Source: Stomoxys calcitrans (lineage: Eukaryota; Arthropoda; Insecta; Diptera; Muscidae). Taken from it: a stretch of 64,000 nucleotides of DNA. Positions 33,186 to 46,343 of the stretch are shown here, piece after piece (positions within the stretch are counted from its first letter, which is position 1; every line of letters begins with the position of its first letter). A program made the position numbers and the translations under genes. The stretch is taken from contig NC_081552.1 in the NCBI RefSeq assembly GCF_963082655.1, forward strand, positions 62,934,799-62,998,798, given 5' to 3'. The notes beneath the pieces were generated by a model. It did no database searches. It was not told where the DNA came from and was given only the letters and a program-made list of their open reading frames with translations.

Positions 33186-34150
33186 TTTATCCTATAATTT
33201 AGAGGGCGGATATTGCTCTTAGCTCCATATCACTTTCGTATCACTTTCTCTCACACCCAGTCAATCGAGAGTACTATGTGTGGGTCTGCATATGTGTATT
33301 TAATAATGTATCTGCTTGTGTTGCCCTGTTTTTTAGAAGTGTGAGTAAGTGTTTATTGAGTACGCTTGAGTCTCTCTGTGTGTGTGTGTGTGCTAGTACA
33401 CGAGCGATTGTATTCTCTGCTAATTAAAAGTCCTTGCCGGGAAATGGTATTAGTAACGGGAGACCAATTCGAGTTACGTGCAAATGACAGCGTTGTTTCT
33501 GTTGTTGTCAATGCTGGCGATGACGATGTTGCCTATCTCATTGTGGTGGATGGTGATGGGTATACAATGTGTGACCATTTCGATGGAGTATTAATTTTGT
33601 ATGTACTTCAGGATTGTAATTTACGAACTAAATGCTGCAAAGTAGGTTTTTGGTTGATGAAACGAAGTCAAATAAGTAAAGATGGTTGCCATCAAGGCCT
33701 CAAACTAGCGAAACAAATTTTATATAGAGAAATAAATTTGTATTGTGCAGTTTTTAGACGAAACTACTTAGGATGGATGCAAAATGAGTTGCTGGTTTGA
33801 ACTGAATGATTTAGTGCAGTAATAGACATACCAACTTAATATATGGAAATTGTGTGCCATTAGCAAAGATTGCAATTTACTTACTTAAAATGGAAGACAT
33901 CTCCAGCGAAATATGTATAATTATTCATTGCATTGAAATTTATTATATTTCTAGGACATTTCAAATAGGAATACGGCTGGATATTTCGTAGTGCTGGTAA
34001 GATTTCAATTCAAGTGATTTCATTGTAGTTGCTCTGAACATAATTATGGAATAAAATCACAGTAACTGTAAATTTTGGCATTTCAATACTCCATGACAAA
34101 CTTGGGGAATTTTCTGAACTTAACTCATACAAGAAAACATATTTAAGAGG
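33186..34150. other. Unrecognised, possibly unique sequence
   Basis: No repeat family recognised. A short (gt)n run lies at 33376-33391. A 144-codon plus frame (33366-33800) starts inside the gt run and shows no recognisable domain, signal peptide or conserved motif; its central part (VVSVVVNAGDDDVAYLIVVD) is acidic-hydrophobic. It could be chance or part of a host exon; I do not assign a function. Confidence 0.35.
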
Positions 34151-34983
34151 CGTTAATTTATATATATATAAAAATGAATTTGTGTTTGTGTATGTTTGTT
34201 TGTTTGTTTGTCGGTTTGTAAATTTGTTTGTTCCGGATAGACTCAAAAACGGATTGTGGGGAAGTCCGGAAGAAGCAATAAGTTTTTGATATCGCATTGG
34301 AGGCGGACCCTCCCCCTTACCCTAAAAGTACCAGCCAAAAATAAAAGTGGATCAAAAATAGAAGTGGGACTTAAATGAAAGGTATTCAAGAGTAGAGTAC
34401 AAATTCCTTATTAAAAATTGGGTCCAAGTAATTGGGGGACCGCCCCGACCCCAAAAAACCCCCCAAAATAGGTTTTTTGGACGATAATGACAAAATGGGA
34501 ATCGAATCGAAAAGGTATTCGGGAGTAGATTACGAATATGGTCCGGAAGGAGCAATAGGCTATATAAGTTTTTGATATCGCAAGGGAGGCGGACCCTCCT
34601 ACTAACCCCAAAAGTACCACCCAAAACTAAAAGTGGACCGATTGGGACAATATGGAACTTAAATGAAAGGTATTCAAGAGTAGAGTACGATTTCTATATT
34701 AAAAATTGTGTCCAAGTAATTGGGGGGCCGACCCGACCACAAAACACCCCAAATTGGTTTATTGGACGATAATGACAATATGCGGCTCTAATGAAAGGTA
34801 TTCGCGAGTGGATTACGAATATGGTCAGGAAGGAGGTATAGGCTATGTAATTTGTTGATGTTGGAAGGGGGCGAATCCTCCCCCGTTACCACAAAAAGGC
34901 CACCCAAAATCAAAAGTTGACCGATAGGGACAATATGGGTATCAAATGAAAGATATTGGAGAGTAGAAAGCGAACCTTATATA
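34151..34983 (+). mobile_element. Helitron-like family H, 5' half
   Basis: Starts tatatatataaaaatgaatt, then tttgtttgtttgtttg and ttccggatagactcaaaaac. Three successive gatatcg-type C-rich modules (34288, 34576, 34857; about 285 bp apart) alternate with ggacgataatgacaaaatgg. No CTAG end; cut by DINE-A. Confidence 0.65.
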
Positions 34984-37277
34984 TAAAAAGTAAAAGCGTG
35001 CTAAGTTCGGCCGGGCCGAATCTTATATACCCTCCACTATTGGTCGCATTTGTCGAGTTCTATGCGCGGTATCTCTTTTTAGACAAACATAGAATATTGA
35101 ATAAGAACTGTTATCCTATTGGAGCTATATCAAGTTATAGTCCGATTCGGACCATAAATAAATGCTAATTGACATTGTAGAAGTCATTGTGTAATATTTC
35201 AGTTCATTCGGATAAGAATTGCGCCTTATAGGGGCTCAAGAAGCAAAATCGGGAGATAGGTTTATATAAGAGCTGTATCAAGCTATTGATCGATTCAGAC
35301 CATACTAGACACGTATGTTGAAGATCATGAGAGAAGCCCTTGTACAAAATTTCAGCCAAATCGGATGAGAATTGCGCCCTCTAGAGGTTCAAGAAGTCAA
35401 GATCCCAGATCGGTTTATATGGCATCTATATCAGGTTCTATATCGATTAACGCCATACTTAGCACAGTTATTGGAAGTCATAACAAAACACCTCATGCAA
35501 TATTTCAGCCAAATCGGATGAGAATTGCGCCCTCAATTGGCTCTAGAAGTCAAAAGCCCAGATCGGTTTATATGACAGCTATACCAGATTATGAACCAAT
35601 TTAAACCATACTTGACACAATTGTTGGATATCATACCAAAATACGTCGTGCAAAATTTCATTCCAATTGGATAAGATTTGCGCCTTCTAGAGGTTCAAGA
35701 AGTCAAGGCCCAAGATCGGTTTATATGGCAGCTATATCAGGTTATGGACCGATTTCAACCATACTTGGCACAATTGTTGGATATCATACTAGACACGTAT
35801 GTTGAAGGTCATGAGAGAAGCCCTTGTACAAAATGTCAGCCAAATCGGATAAGAATTGCGCCCTCTAGAGGTTCCAGAAGTCAAGATCCCAGATCGGTTT
35901 ATATGGCATCTATATCAGGTTCTATATCGATTTACGCCATACTTGGCACAGTTATTGGAAGTCATAACAAAACACCTCATGCAATATTTCAGCCAAATCG
36001 GATAAGAATTGCGCCCTCAATTGGCTCTAGAAGTCAAAAGCCCAGATCGGTTTATATGACAGCTATACCAGATTATGAACCAATTTAAACCATACTTGAC
36101 ACAATTGTTGGATATCATACCAAAATACGTCGTGCAAAATTTCATTCCAATTGGATAAGATTTGCGCCTTCTAGAGGTTCAAGAAGTCAAGGCCCAAGAT
36201 CGGTTTATATGGCAGCTATATCAGGTTATGAACCGATTTCAACCATACTTGGCACAATTGTTGGATATCATACCAAAACACGTCATGCAAAATTTCATTC
36301 CAATCGGATAAGAATTGCGCACTCTAGAGGCTCAAGAAGTCAAGACCCAAGATCGGTTTATATGGCAGATATATCAGGTTATGGACCGATTTAAACCATA
36401 CTTGGCACAATTGTTGGATATCATACCAAAATACGTCGTGCAAAATTTCATTCCAATCGGATAAGATTTGCGCCTTCTAGAGGTTCAAGAAGTCAAGGCC
36501 CAAGATCGGTTTATATGGCAGCTATATCAGGTTATGGACCGCTTTCAACCATACTTGGCACAATTGTTGGATATCATACCAAAACACGTCATGCAAAATT
36601 TCATTTCTATCGGATAAGAATTGCGCCTTCTAGAGGTTCAAGAAGTCAAGGCCCAAGATCGGTTTATATGGCAGCTATATCAGGTTATGGGCCGATTTCA
36701 ACCATACTTGGCACAATTGTTGGATATCATACCAAAACACGTCATGCAAAATTTCATTCCAATCGGATAAGAATTGCGCACTCTAGAGGCTCAAGAAGTC
36801 AAGACCCAAGATCGGTTTATATGGCAGATATATCAGGTTATGGACCGATTTAAACCATACTTGGCACAATTGTTGGATATCATACCAAAATACGTCGTGC
36901 AAAATTTCATTCCAATCGGATAAGATTTGCGCCTTCTAGAGGTTCAAGAAGTCAAGAATCAAGTTCGGTTTATATGGCAGCTATATCAAAACATGGATCG
37001 ATATGACCCATTTACAATACCAACCGACCTACACTAATAAGAAGTATTTGTGCAAAATTTCAAGCGGCTAGCTCTACTCCTTCGGAAGTTAGCGTGCTTT
37101 CGACAGACAGACGGACGGACGAACGGACGGACTGACGGATATGGCTAGATCGACTTAAAATTTCGCGACGATCAAGAATATATATACTTTATGGGATCTC
37201 AGACGAATATTTCGAGTAGTTACAAACAGAATGACGAAATTAGTATACCCCCCATCCTATGTTGGAGGGTATAAAAA
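34984..37277 (-). mobile_element. DINE-A, long array with higher-order repeats
   Basis: Starts aaaaagtaaaagcgtgctaa and ends tgttggagggtataaaaa. About twelve monomers. A block of about 484 bp (from gacacgtatgttgaag to the next, 35308 and 35792) is duplicated. Further on, monomers with gccttctagaggttcaag alternate with gcactctagaggctcaag types at 306-bp steps (36172, 36478; 36630, 36936). This is the second-longest DINE in the window if nested copies are counted separately by span. Confidence 0.85.
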
Positions 37278-39184
37278 TCAATTTGTGTTTGTTTGTAGGT
37301 TTGTTTGTTTGTTTGTATGTTTGTGTGCACCTTATAGACTCAGAAACGGCTGAACCGATTTTCTTGAAAATTTCACAGATGGTGCATAGTGATCCCGTGG
37401 TGAAAATAAGGTACTACGTTTTTGGATATCCGAAGGGGGGCGGACCCTCCCCCTTACCCATATTTTCAGAAACTTCAGATCTCGGAGATGGGTGGTACGA
37501 TTTGAGCGAAATTTTGTGTGCTCTCATAAAGTACCCTAAAAATAAAAATTTGGTATCCAAATTTCGGATGGGGTACCTAGGTGGGCCACCCCACCCTAAA
37601 ACCTACCAAACATAAATTTAGACCAATCAGGATATATTTAGACCAATTAAGATAAATATCTGATATCCAATTGTCGAACCAAGTGCTAGAGGGACCACCC
37701 CAACCCCCAAAACGCCCCTAAATCGGACATATTTACCGACCGAAAGGTATTTGCGAGTAGAATACGAATCTGATATCAAAATGAGAGACCACTTTTCTGA
37801 GGGTCCACCCCTTCCCCAAAACACCCCCCAAACAGTACTTATTTACTGACCATGAGAATATGGGGCTTAAATAAAAGGTATTTAAGTGTAGAATTAGAAT
37901 CTGATATCCAAATATGAGACCAAGTTTTCGGGGGCCGCCTCCCCACAAAACCTCCCTCAAAGGGGACACATTTACGGCCATAGCAACATGGGGCTCAAAT
38001 GATAGGTCTTTGGGAGTAAAGCACAAATCTGATATCAATATTTGGGAAAAGTGTCTATGGGGCCACCCCACCCCCACAACACCACCCAAATAGTAAGTAT
38101 TTGCTGACTTTTGCAATATGAGGCTCAAATAAGACAAAAAGACAAATCCGATATATATTTTCAAGGCCAACTCACTGAGTGGCCGCCCATCCCCAAAAAC
38201 AACCCCAAGCCGATCATGTTTGCCGACTATGGAATTATGTGGCTCAAATTAAAGGCATTTGTGAGTAGACCACGAATTTGAAGTCAACATTCGGAACCAA
38301 CTGTCTAGGGGACGTCCCACCAACATAACAACCCCCAAATAGGACGTATTTGCTCACCAAGACAATTTGGGTCGTAAAGAGAGTGGAACTAGATATTCAT
38401 AGTTTATAGGGCCATTACCCCAAACCGGACATATTTGCTGACTTTTGCAATAAGGATTTTAAATGAGATTTGAAAACGAATTTGATATCCAATTTGAACA
38501 TATAAATGATATATAGATATATGAGAATAGAGCACGTTGCTGATATATTTTCCGGGCTTAGTGTTTGGGGGACCACCCCAATCCCCCAAACACCCCTAAA
38601 TCGGCCATATTTACCGACCATGTCAATGTGGAGATTAAATGAAAGTTATTTGCGAGTAGAATACGAATCTAATATTCCAATGTGGAACTACGTTTTTGGG
38701 GGTCCACCCCCTCCCCAAAATACCCCCCAAACAGGACTTATGGACCATGGAGGATGGGGCTTAAATAAAATGTATTTGAGTGTAGAATTCGAACCTAATA
38801 TCCAGATATGGGACCAAGTGTTTGGGGGGCCGCCTCTCCCCAAAAACATCCCCAAAGGGGACAAATGTACGACCATAGCAATATTGGGTTCAAATGATAG
38901 GTCTTTGGGAGTAAAGCACGAATCTGATATCAATATTCGGGAAAATTGTCTATGGGCCACCCCACCCCCACAACATCATCCAAATAGGAAGTATTTGCTG
39001 ACTATTGCAACAAGAGGCACATATAAGAGGGTTTTTAGAGTAGAGCACGAATCCGATATATATTTTAAAGGCCAACTCACTGAGTGGCCGCCCATCCCCC
39101 AAATAATATTCCAAATATTCCAAGGAAACTTTTATCCCATATAAAATAAAAGAAGGCGCAGCGGAGCAGGCCCGGATCAGCTAG
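37278..39184 (+). mobile_element. Helitron-like family H, near complete
   Basis: 5' start tcaatttgtgtttgtttg at the DINE-A edge, then tagactcagaaacggctgaa and ggaccctcccccttaccc. Body modules spaced about 127 bp (gacca at 38616, 38743, 38871), then gaaggcgcagcggagcaggc and CTAG at 39181-39184, followed by T. It is highly similar in layout to 22343-24358. Confidence 0.7.
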
Positions 39185-39321
39185 TGTGGTATAAAAACTT
39201 GGGTTCAAGTATCCAAGGGGAAGCCCAAGCCCGAAAACTGCTCCAAATATCCTATTGGACGTATATATAAATATAGGACTCAAATGAAAGGTATTCGGGT
39301 GTAGACTACAAATATGACATA
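39185..39321 (+). mobile_element. Helitron-like family H, short fragment
   Basis: Joined to CTAG: tgtggtataaaaacttgggt..ggactcaaatgaaaggtatt. Cut by DINE-B at 39322. The same fragment type is present at 42600-42764, where it is also followed by a DINE. Confidence 0.5.
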
Positions 39322-40241
39322 AACAAGTAAAAAGACGTTAAGTTCGGCCGGGCCGAACTTTGGATACCCACCACCTCGGGTATATATGTAAACCACCATT
39401 TATCAAAATCCAGTGAAAATTTCATACCTTATGTCTCATAGCAGTTATATCGAAATGTGATGCGAATTGGACCAAATACTAATAAATACATGTCATTGTT
39501 CAATTAATTATAACAAAATATTGGTCTTTTTAGTAGTTATATCTAAAAATAAACCGATCTGAACCATATACAACATGGATGTCGAAAAGCATAACATACG
39601 TCAATGTGTCAAATTTCAGTGAAATCGGATTATAAATGCGCCGTTTATGGGCCCAAAACCTTAAATCCAGAGATCAATCTATATGGCAACTATATTCAAA
39701 TTTGGATCGATCTGGGCCAAATGGAAGAAGGACGTCGAAGAGCCTGTCTCAAATTTCAGCGACATCGGACAATAAATGCGCCTTTTATGGACGCAAAACC
39801 TAAAATCGAGATACCGGTCTATATGGCAGCTTCCAAATCTGAACCGATCTAGGCGATATTGCAGAAGTATGTCAAGGGGCTTAACTTAACTCACTGTCCC
39901 AAATTTCGGCGACAGCGGACAATAAATGCGCCTTTTATGAGACCAAAACCTCAAATCAAGAAATCGGTCTATATGGCAGCTATATCCAAATCTGAACCGG
40001 TCAGGGTCAAATTGAAGAAAGATCGAATTGCCTAACACAACTCACTCTCACAAATTTCATCAAAACGGATAATAAATGTGGGTTTTATGGGCCTAAGACC
40101 CTAAATCGGAGGATCGGTCTATATTGCAGCTATATCCAAATCTGGACCAATCTGAGCCAAATTGACGAAAGATGTTAAAGGGCCTAACACAACTCATTGT
40201 CACAAATTTCAGCAAAATCAGGTAATATATGTGGCTTTTGT
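39322..40241 (-). mobile_element. DINE-B, 5' end missing
   Basis: aacaagtaaaaagacgttaa, perfect palindrome arms aagttcggcc/ggccgaactt, then about four monomers. It stops within a monomer at gtggcttttgtggg, without microsatellite or terminal block. Family H follows. Confidence 0.8.
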
Positions 40242-40572
40242 GGGAACTAAGTGTTTCGTGGTTTACCCCACCACTATAAAACCCCTCAAATCGGACATAT
40301 TTACCGATTTAAAATGAAAGTTCTTTGGGAATAGGGCAGGAAATTGACTTTCACTTTTGGGTCCAAGTCTCTGGGGGTCCACCACACCCCAAGAAGGACC
40401 TCTACTGACCATTGCAATGTGGGGTTTAAATATGAGGTACTTTAGTGTAGAAAAATCCGTAGGAAAATTGGAATACATTTTCAACTACAATTACGCAGAA
40501 ATGTTAAAATTTAGAGTACTTCTCTCCAACATAGCATAATCGGGCGCAGCAGAGCGGGCCGGGCTCAGCTAG
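40242..40572 (+). mobile_element. Helitron-like family H, 3' end
   Basis: Body remnants and the 3' end gggcgcagcagagcgggccg..ctcagCTAG (40569-40572). The next family member begins at the following base. Confidence 0.65.
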
Positions 40573-41103
40573 TCTAAAGAAATAAAAATAAATTTGTGAT
40601 TGTTTGTTTGTTTGTTTGTTTGTTTGTTTGTTTGTTCCGTTTAGACTCAAAAACGGCTGAACCGATTTCTTTCAAATTTTCACAGATTGTGGGGAATGAT
40701 CCGGAGGGGGAAGCAATAGGCTATATGATTTATAGATATCGGTAGGGGGGGGGGGGGGGACCCTCCCCCTTACCCTAAAAGTACGACCCCAAAATATATA
40801 TGAACCGATCGGGACAAAATGGGATTCAAATGAAAGATATTCAGGAGTAGACTATTATTTCATATTAAAAATTGGATTCAAGTGACTGGGGGCCGCCTGA
40901 CCCCAAAACCTCCTAAAATTGGTTTATTGGACGATAATGACAATATGGGACTCGTATGAAAGGTATTCGGGAGTAGATTACGAGAATGGTCTGGAAGGAG
41001 GAAAAGGCTTTTTAGTTTGTTGATACCCCAAAAACACCACACCGTTACCCCAAAAACACCATATAAAATTAAAAGTGGGCCTATAGGGACAATATGAGTA
41101 TCA
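40573..41103 (+). mobile_element. Helitron-like family H, 5' half, abutting previous
   Basis: Starts TCTAAAGAAATAAAAATAAA directly after CTAG, then a (gttt)n run (40597-40634), ttccgtttagactcaaaaac, a g-run at 40745-40759 and ggaccctcccccttacc. The 5'-TC directly after CTAG is the expected Helitron head-to-tail junction. Confidence 0.7.
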
Positions 41104-42599
41104 AACAAGTAAAAGCGTGCTAAGTTCGGCCGGGCCGAATCTTATATACCCTCCACCATGGATCGCATTTGTCGAGTCCTTTTTCCGGCATCTCTTCTTA
41201 GGCAAAAAAGGATATAAGAAAAGAGTTGCTCTGCTATTAAAACGATATCAAGATATGGTCCGGTTCGGACCACAATTAAATTATATGTTGGAGACCTGTG
41301 TAAAATTTCAGCCAATTCGTATAAGAATTGCGCCCATTGGGGCACACGAAGTAAAATAGAGAGAACGATTTATATGGGATCTGTATCGGGCTATAGACCG
41401 ATTCAGACCATAATAAACACGTTTGTTGATGGTCATGAGAGAATCCGTCGTACAAAATTTCAGGCATATCGGATAATAATTGCGACTTCTAGGGGTCAAG
41501 AAGTCAAGATCCCAGATCGGTTTATATGGCAGCTATATCAGGTTATGAACCGATTTGAACCTTATTTGACACAGTTGTTGAAAGTAAAAACAAAATACGT
41601 CATGCAAAATTTCAGCCAAATCGGATAGGAATTGCGCCCTCTAGAAGCTCAAGAAGTCAAATCCCCAGATCTGTTTATATGACAGCTATATCAGGTTATG
41701 GACCGATTTCAACCATACTTGGTACATTTGTTGGATATCATAACCAAATACTTTGTGCAAAAATTCATTTAAATTGGATAAGAACTGTGCCCTCTAGAGG
41801 CTCAAGAAATCAAGACCCAAGATCGGTTTATATGGCAGCTATATCAGGTTATGGACCGATTTAAACCATACTTGGCACACTTGTTGGGTATCATAACAAA
41901 ACACGTCGTGCAAAATTTCAATCTGATCGGGTAAGAATTGCGCACGCTAGAGGCTCAAGAAGTCAAGACCCAAGATCGGTTTATATGGCAGCTATATCAG
42001 GTTATGGACCGATTTGAACCATACTTGGCACACTTGTTGGGTATCATAACAAAACACGTCGTGCAAAATTTCAATCTGATCGGGTAAGAATTGCGCACGC
42101 TAGAGGCTCAAGAAGTCAAGACCCAAGATCGGTTTATATGGCAGCTATATCAGGCTATGGACCGATTTGAACTATACTTGGCACAGTTGTTGGACATCAT
42201 AGCAAAACACGTCGTGCAAAATTTCTTTCCAATCGGATAAGAATTGCGCACTCTAGAGGCTCAAGAAGTCAAGACCCAAGATCGGTTTATATGGCAGCTA
42301 TATCAAAGCATGGACCGATATGGCCCATTTACAATACCAACCGACCTACACTAATAAGAAGTATTTGTGCAAAATTTCAAGCGGCTAGCTTTACTCCTTC
42401 GGAAGTTAGCGTGCTTTCGACAGACAGACGGACGGACGGACGGACGGACGGACAGACGGACGGACATGGCTAGATCGACATAAAATGTCACGACGATCAA
42501 GAATATATATACTTTATGGGGTCTCAGACGAATATTTCGAGTAGTTACAAACAGAATGACGAAATTAGTATACCCCCCATCTTATGGTGGAGGGTATAA
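41104..42599 (-). mobile_element. DINE-A, complete
   Basis: aacaagtaaaagcgtgctaa, about six monomers, then microsatellite (gacg)n at 42418-42467 and the end cttatggtggagggtataat. Its first monomers carry gcccattggggcacacgaag, a variant shared with 42765-44899 and 60115-61670, indicating a subfamily. Confidence 0.85.
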
Positions 42600-42764
42600 T
42601 GAAATGTATTGGGAGTACAATACCAATATGGTATTAAAAATTGGGATCAAGTATGCGAGGGGTCGTCCATCCCCAAACACTCCCCCAAACAAACATATTG
42701 AACGTAAATATCGATATGAGACTCAAATGAAAGGTATTCGGAACTAGACTACGAATATAACATA
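42600..42764 (+). mobile_element. Helitron-like family H, short fragment
   Basis: gaaatgtattgggagtacaa..gaactagactacgaatataa. Sits between two DINE-A copies and shares its right edge (gactacgaatataacataaa) with 39300-39322, where a DINE-B is inserted at the same place. Confidence 0.5.
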
Positions 42765-44899
42765 AACAAGTAAAAGCGTGCTAAGTTCGGCCGGCCGAAT
42801 CTTATATACCACCCTCCACCATAGATCGCATATGTCGAGTTGTTTTCCCGGCATCTCTTCTTAGGCTAAAAAGGATATAAGAAAAGAGTTGCTCTGCTAT
42901 TAAAACAATATCAAGATATGGTCCGGTTCGGACCACAATTAAATTATATATTGGAGACCTGTGTAAAATTTCAGCCAATTCGTACAAGAATTGCGCCCAT
43001 TGGGGCTCACGAAGTATAATAGAGAGAACGATTTATATGGGATCTGTATCGGGCTATAGACCGATTCAGACCATAATAAACACGTTTGTTGATGGTCATG
43101 AGAGGATCCGTCGTACAAAATTTCAGGCATATCGGATAATAATTGCGACTTCTAGGGGTCAAGAAGTCAAGATCCCAGATCGGTTTATATGGCAGCTATA
43201 TCAGGTTATGAACCGATTTGAACCTAATTTGACACAGTTGTTGAAAGTAAAAATAAAATACGTCATGCAAAATTTCAGCCAAATCGGATAGGATTTGCGC
43301 CCTCTAGAAGCTCAAGAAGTCAAATACCCAGATCTGTTTATATGACAGCTATATCAGGTTATGGACCGATTTCAACCATACTTGGCACAGTTGTTGGATA
43401 TCATAACGAAATACTTGGTGCCAAAATTTCATTCCAATCGGATAAGAATTGCGCCCTCTAGAGGCTCAAGAAGTCAAGACCCAAGATCGGTTTATATGGC
43501 AGCTATATCAGGTTATGGACCGATTTAAACCATACTTGGCACAGTTGTTGGGTATCATAACAAAACACGTCGTGCGAAATTCCATTTCAATCGGATAAGA
43601 ATTGCGCCCTCTAGAGGCTCAAGAAGTCAATACCCAAGATCGGTTTATATGGCAGCTATATTAGGTTATAGACCGATTTAAACCATACTTGGCACAGTTG
43701 TTGGGTATCATAACAAAACACGTCGTGCAAAGTTTCATTTAAATCGGATAAGAATTGCGCACTCTAGAGGCTCAAGAAGTCAAGACCCAAGATCGGTTTA
43801 TATGGCAGCTATATCAGGTTATGAACCGATTTAAACCATACTCGGCACAGTTGTTGGATATCATAACAAAACACGTCGTGCGAAATTCCATTTCAATCGG
43901 ATAAGAATTGCGCCCTCTAGAGGCTCAAGAAGTCAATACCCAAGATCGGTTTATATGGCAGCTATATTAGGTTATAGTCCGATTTAAACCATACTTGGCA
44001 CAGTTGTTGGGTATCATAACAAAACACGTCGTGCAAAGTTTCATTTAAATCGGATAAGAATTGCGCACTCTAGAGGCTCAAGAAGTCAAGACCCAAGATC
44101 GGTTTATATGGCAGCTATATCAGGTTATGAACCGATTTAAACCATACTCGGCACAGTTGTTGGATATCATAACAAAACACGTCGTGCGAAATTCCATTTC
44201 AATCGGATAAGAATTGCGCCCTCTAGAGGCTCAAGAAGTCAAGACCCAAGATCGGTTTATATGGCAGCTATATCAGGTTATGAACCGATTTAAACCATAC
44301 TCGGCACAGTTGTTGGATATCATAACAAAACACGTCGTGCGAAATTTCATTCCAATCGGATAAGAATTGCGCACTCTAGAGGCTCAAGAAATCAAGACCC
44401 AAGATCGGTTTATATGGCAGCTATATCAGGTTATGAACCGATTTGAACCATACTTGGCACATTTGTTGGATATCATAACAAAACACGTCGTGCAAAATTT
44501 CATTTTAATCGGATAAGAATTGCGCACGCTAGAGGCTCAAGATGTCAAGACCCAAGATCGGTTTATATGGCAGCTATATCAGGTTATGAACCGGTTTGAA
44601 CCATACTTGGCACGGTTGTTCAATATCATAACAAAACACGTCCTGCCAAAATTCATTCAAATCGGATAAGAATTGCGCCCTCTAGAGGCTCAAGAAGTCA
44701 AGACCCAAGATTGGTTTATATGGCAGCTATATCAAAACATGGACCGATATGGCCCATTTACAATCCCAACTGACCTACACTAATAGAAAGTATTTGTACA
44801 AAATTTCATGGGACTAGCTTTATCCCTTCGAAAGTTAGCGTGCTTTCGACAGATGGACGGACCGAAACGGATAAATCGACTTAGAATGTCAAGACGATC
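42765..44899 (-). mobile_element. DINE-A, long regular array, 5' terminus lost
   Basis: Eleven monomers with landmark cgat spaced 152-153 bp (43827, 43980, 44133, 44286, 44439, 44592). It stops after the shortened microsatellite at gtcaagacgatca, where the next DINE-A starts. Monomers 43590-43740 and 43890-44045 are near-identical (both have ctatattaggttatag), so a two-monomer unit of about 306 bp was duplicated. Confidence 0.85.
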
Positions 44900-46343
44900 A
44901 ACAAGTAAAAGCGTGCTAAGTTCGGCCGGGCCGAATCTTATATACCCTCCACCATGGATCGCATTTGTCGAGTTCTTTTCCCGGCATCACTTCTTAGGCA
45001 AAAAAGATTTGCTCTGCTATTAGAGCGAGACCTGTAGACCTGTGTAAAATGTCAGCCAATTCGAATAAGAATTGCGCTCTTTGTGAGCTCAAAAAGTAAA
45101 ATAAGGAGATCGATTTATATGGGAGCTGTATCGGGCTATGGACCGATTCAGAACATAATAAACACGTATGTTGATGGTCATGAAAGAATCCGTCGTACAA
45201 AATTTCAGACAAATCGGATAGAAATTGCGACCTCTAGAGGCTCAAGAAGTCAAGATCCCATATCGGTTTATATGGCAGCTATATCAGGTTATGAACCGAC
45301 TTGTACTTTATTTGACACAGTTGTTGAAAGTAACAATAAAAAAAAAACGTCTTGCGAAATTTCAGCCAAATCGGATAGGAATTGCGCCCTCTAGAAGCTC
45401 AAGAAGTTAAGTCCCCAGATCTGTTTATATGACAGCTATATCAGGTTATGAACCGATTTGAACCATACTTGGCACAGTTGTTGGATATCATAACGAAAGA
45501 ATTGCGCCCTCTAGAGGCTCAAGAAGTCAAGACCCAAGATCGGTTTATATGACAGCTATATAAGGTTATGGAGCGATGTGAACCATACTTGGCACAGTTG
45601 TTGGATATCGTAACAAAACACGTCGTGCAAAATTTCATTCCAATCGGATAAGAATTGCGCACTCTAGAGGCTCAAGAAGTCAAGACCCCAGATCGGTTTA
45701 TATGGCAGCTATATCAGGTTATGAACCGATTTGAACCATACTTGGCACAGTTGTTGGATATAATAACGAAACACGTCGTGCGAAATTTCATTCCAATCGG
45801 ATAAGAATTGCGCTCTCTAGAGGCTCAAGAAGTCAAGACCCAAGATCGGTTTATATGGCAGCTATATCAGGTTATGGACCGATTTGAACCATACTTGGCA
45901 CAGTTGTTGGGTATCATAATAAAACACGTCGTGCGAAATTTCATTCCAATCGGATAAGAATTGCGCACTCTAGAGGCTCAAGAAATCAAGACCCAAGATC
46001 GGTTTATATAGCAGCTATATCAAAACATGGACCGATATGGCCCATTTACAATACCAACCGACCTACACTAATAAGAAGTATTTGTGCAAAATTTCAAGCG
46101 GCTAGCATTACTCCTTCGGAAGTTAGCGTGCTTTCGACAGACAGACGGACGGACGGACGGACGGACGGACGGACGGACGGACGGACGGACGGACAGACGG
46201 ACGGACATGGCTAGATCGACATAAAATTTCACGACGATCAAGAATATATATACTTTATGGGGTCTCAGACGAATATTTCGAGTAGTTACAAACAGAATGA
46301 CGAAATTAGTATACCCCCCATCTTATGGTGGAGGGTATAAAAA
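44900..46343 (-). mobile_element. DINE-A, complete
   Basis: aacaagtaaaagcgtgctaa directly at the truncated end of the previous copy. About five monomers, a large microsatellite (46136-46206) and the end atggtggagggtataaaaat. A deletion near 45010-45040 removed part of the first module. Confidence 0.85.
46136..46206 (+). repeat. (gacg)n microsatellite in DINE-A
   Basis: cgacagacagacgg followed by about thirteen gacg units to gacggacatgg. It is longer than in most copies of this family. Confidence 0.9.

Noticed and set aside
33366..33800. 144-codon frame as a host gene
   Set aside because: Begins inside a gt microsatellite and has no recognised domain or splice context; kept only as a note in the unassigned stretch.
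42765..46343. CRISPR array
   Set aside because: Units are 153 bp with no short repeat/variable spacer layout, the sequence is eukaryotic, and the units are diverged monomers of a mobile element.
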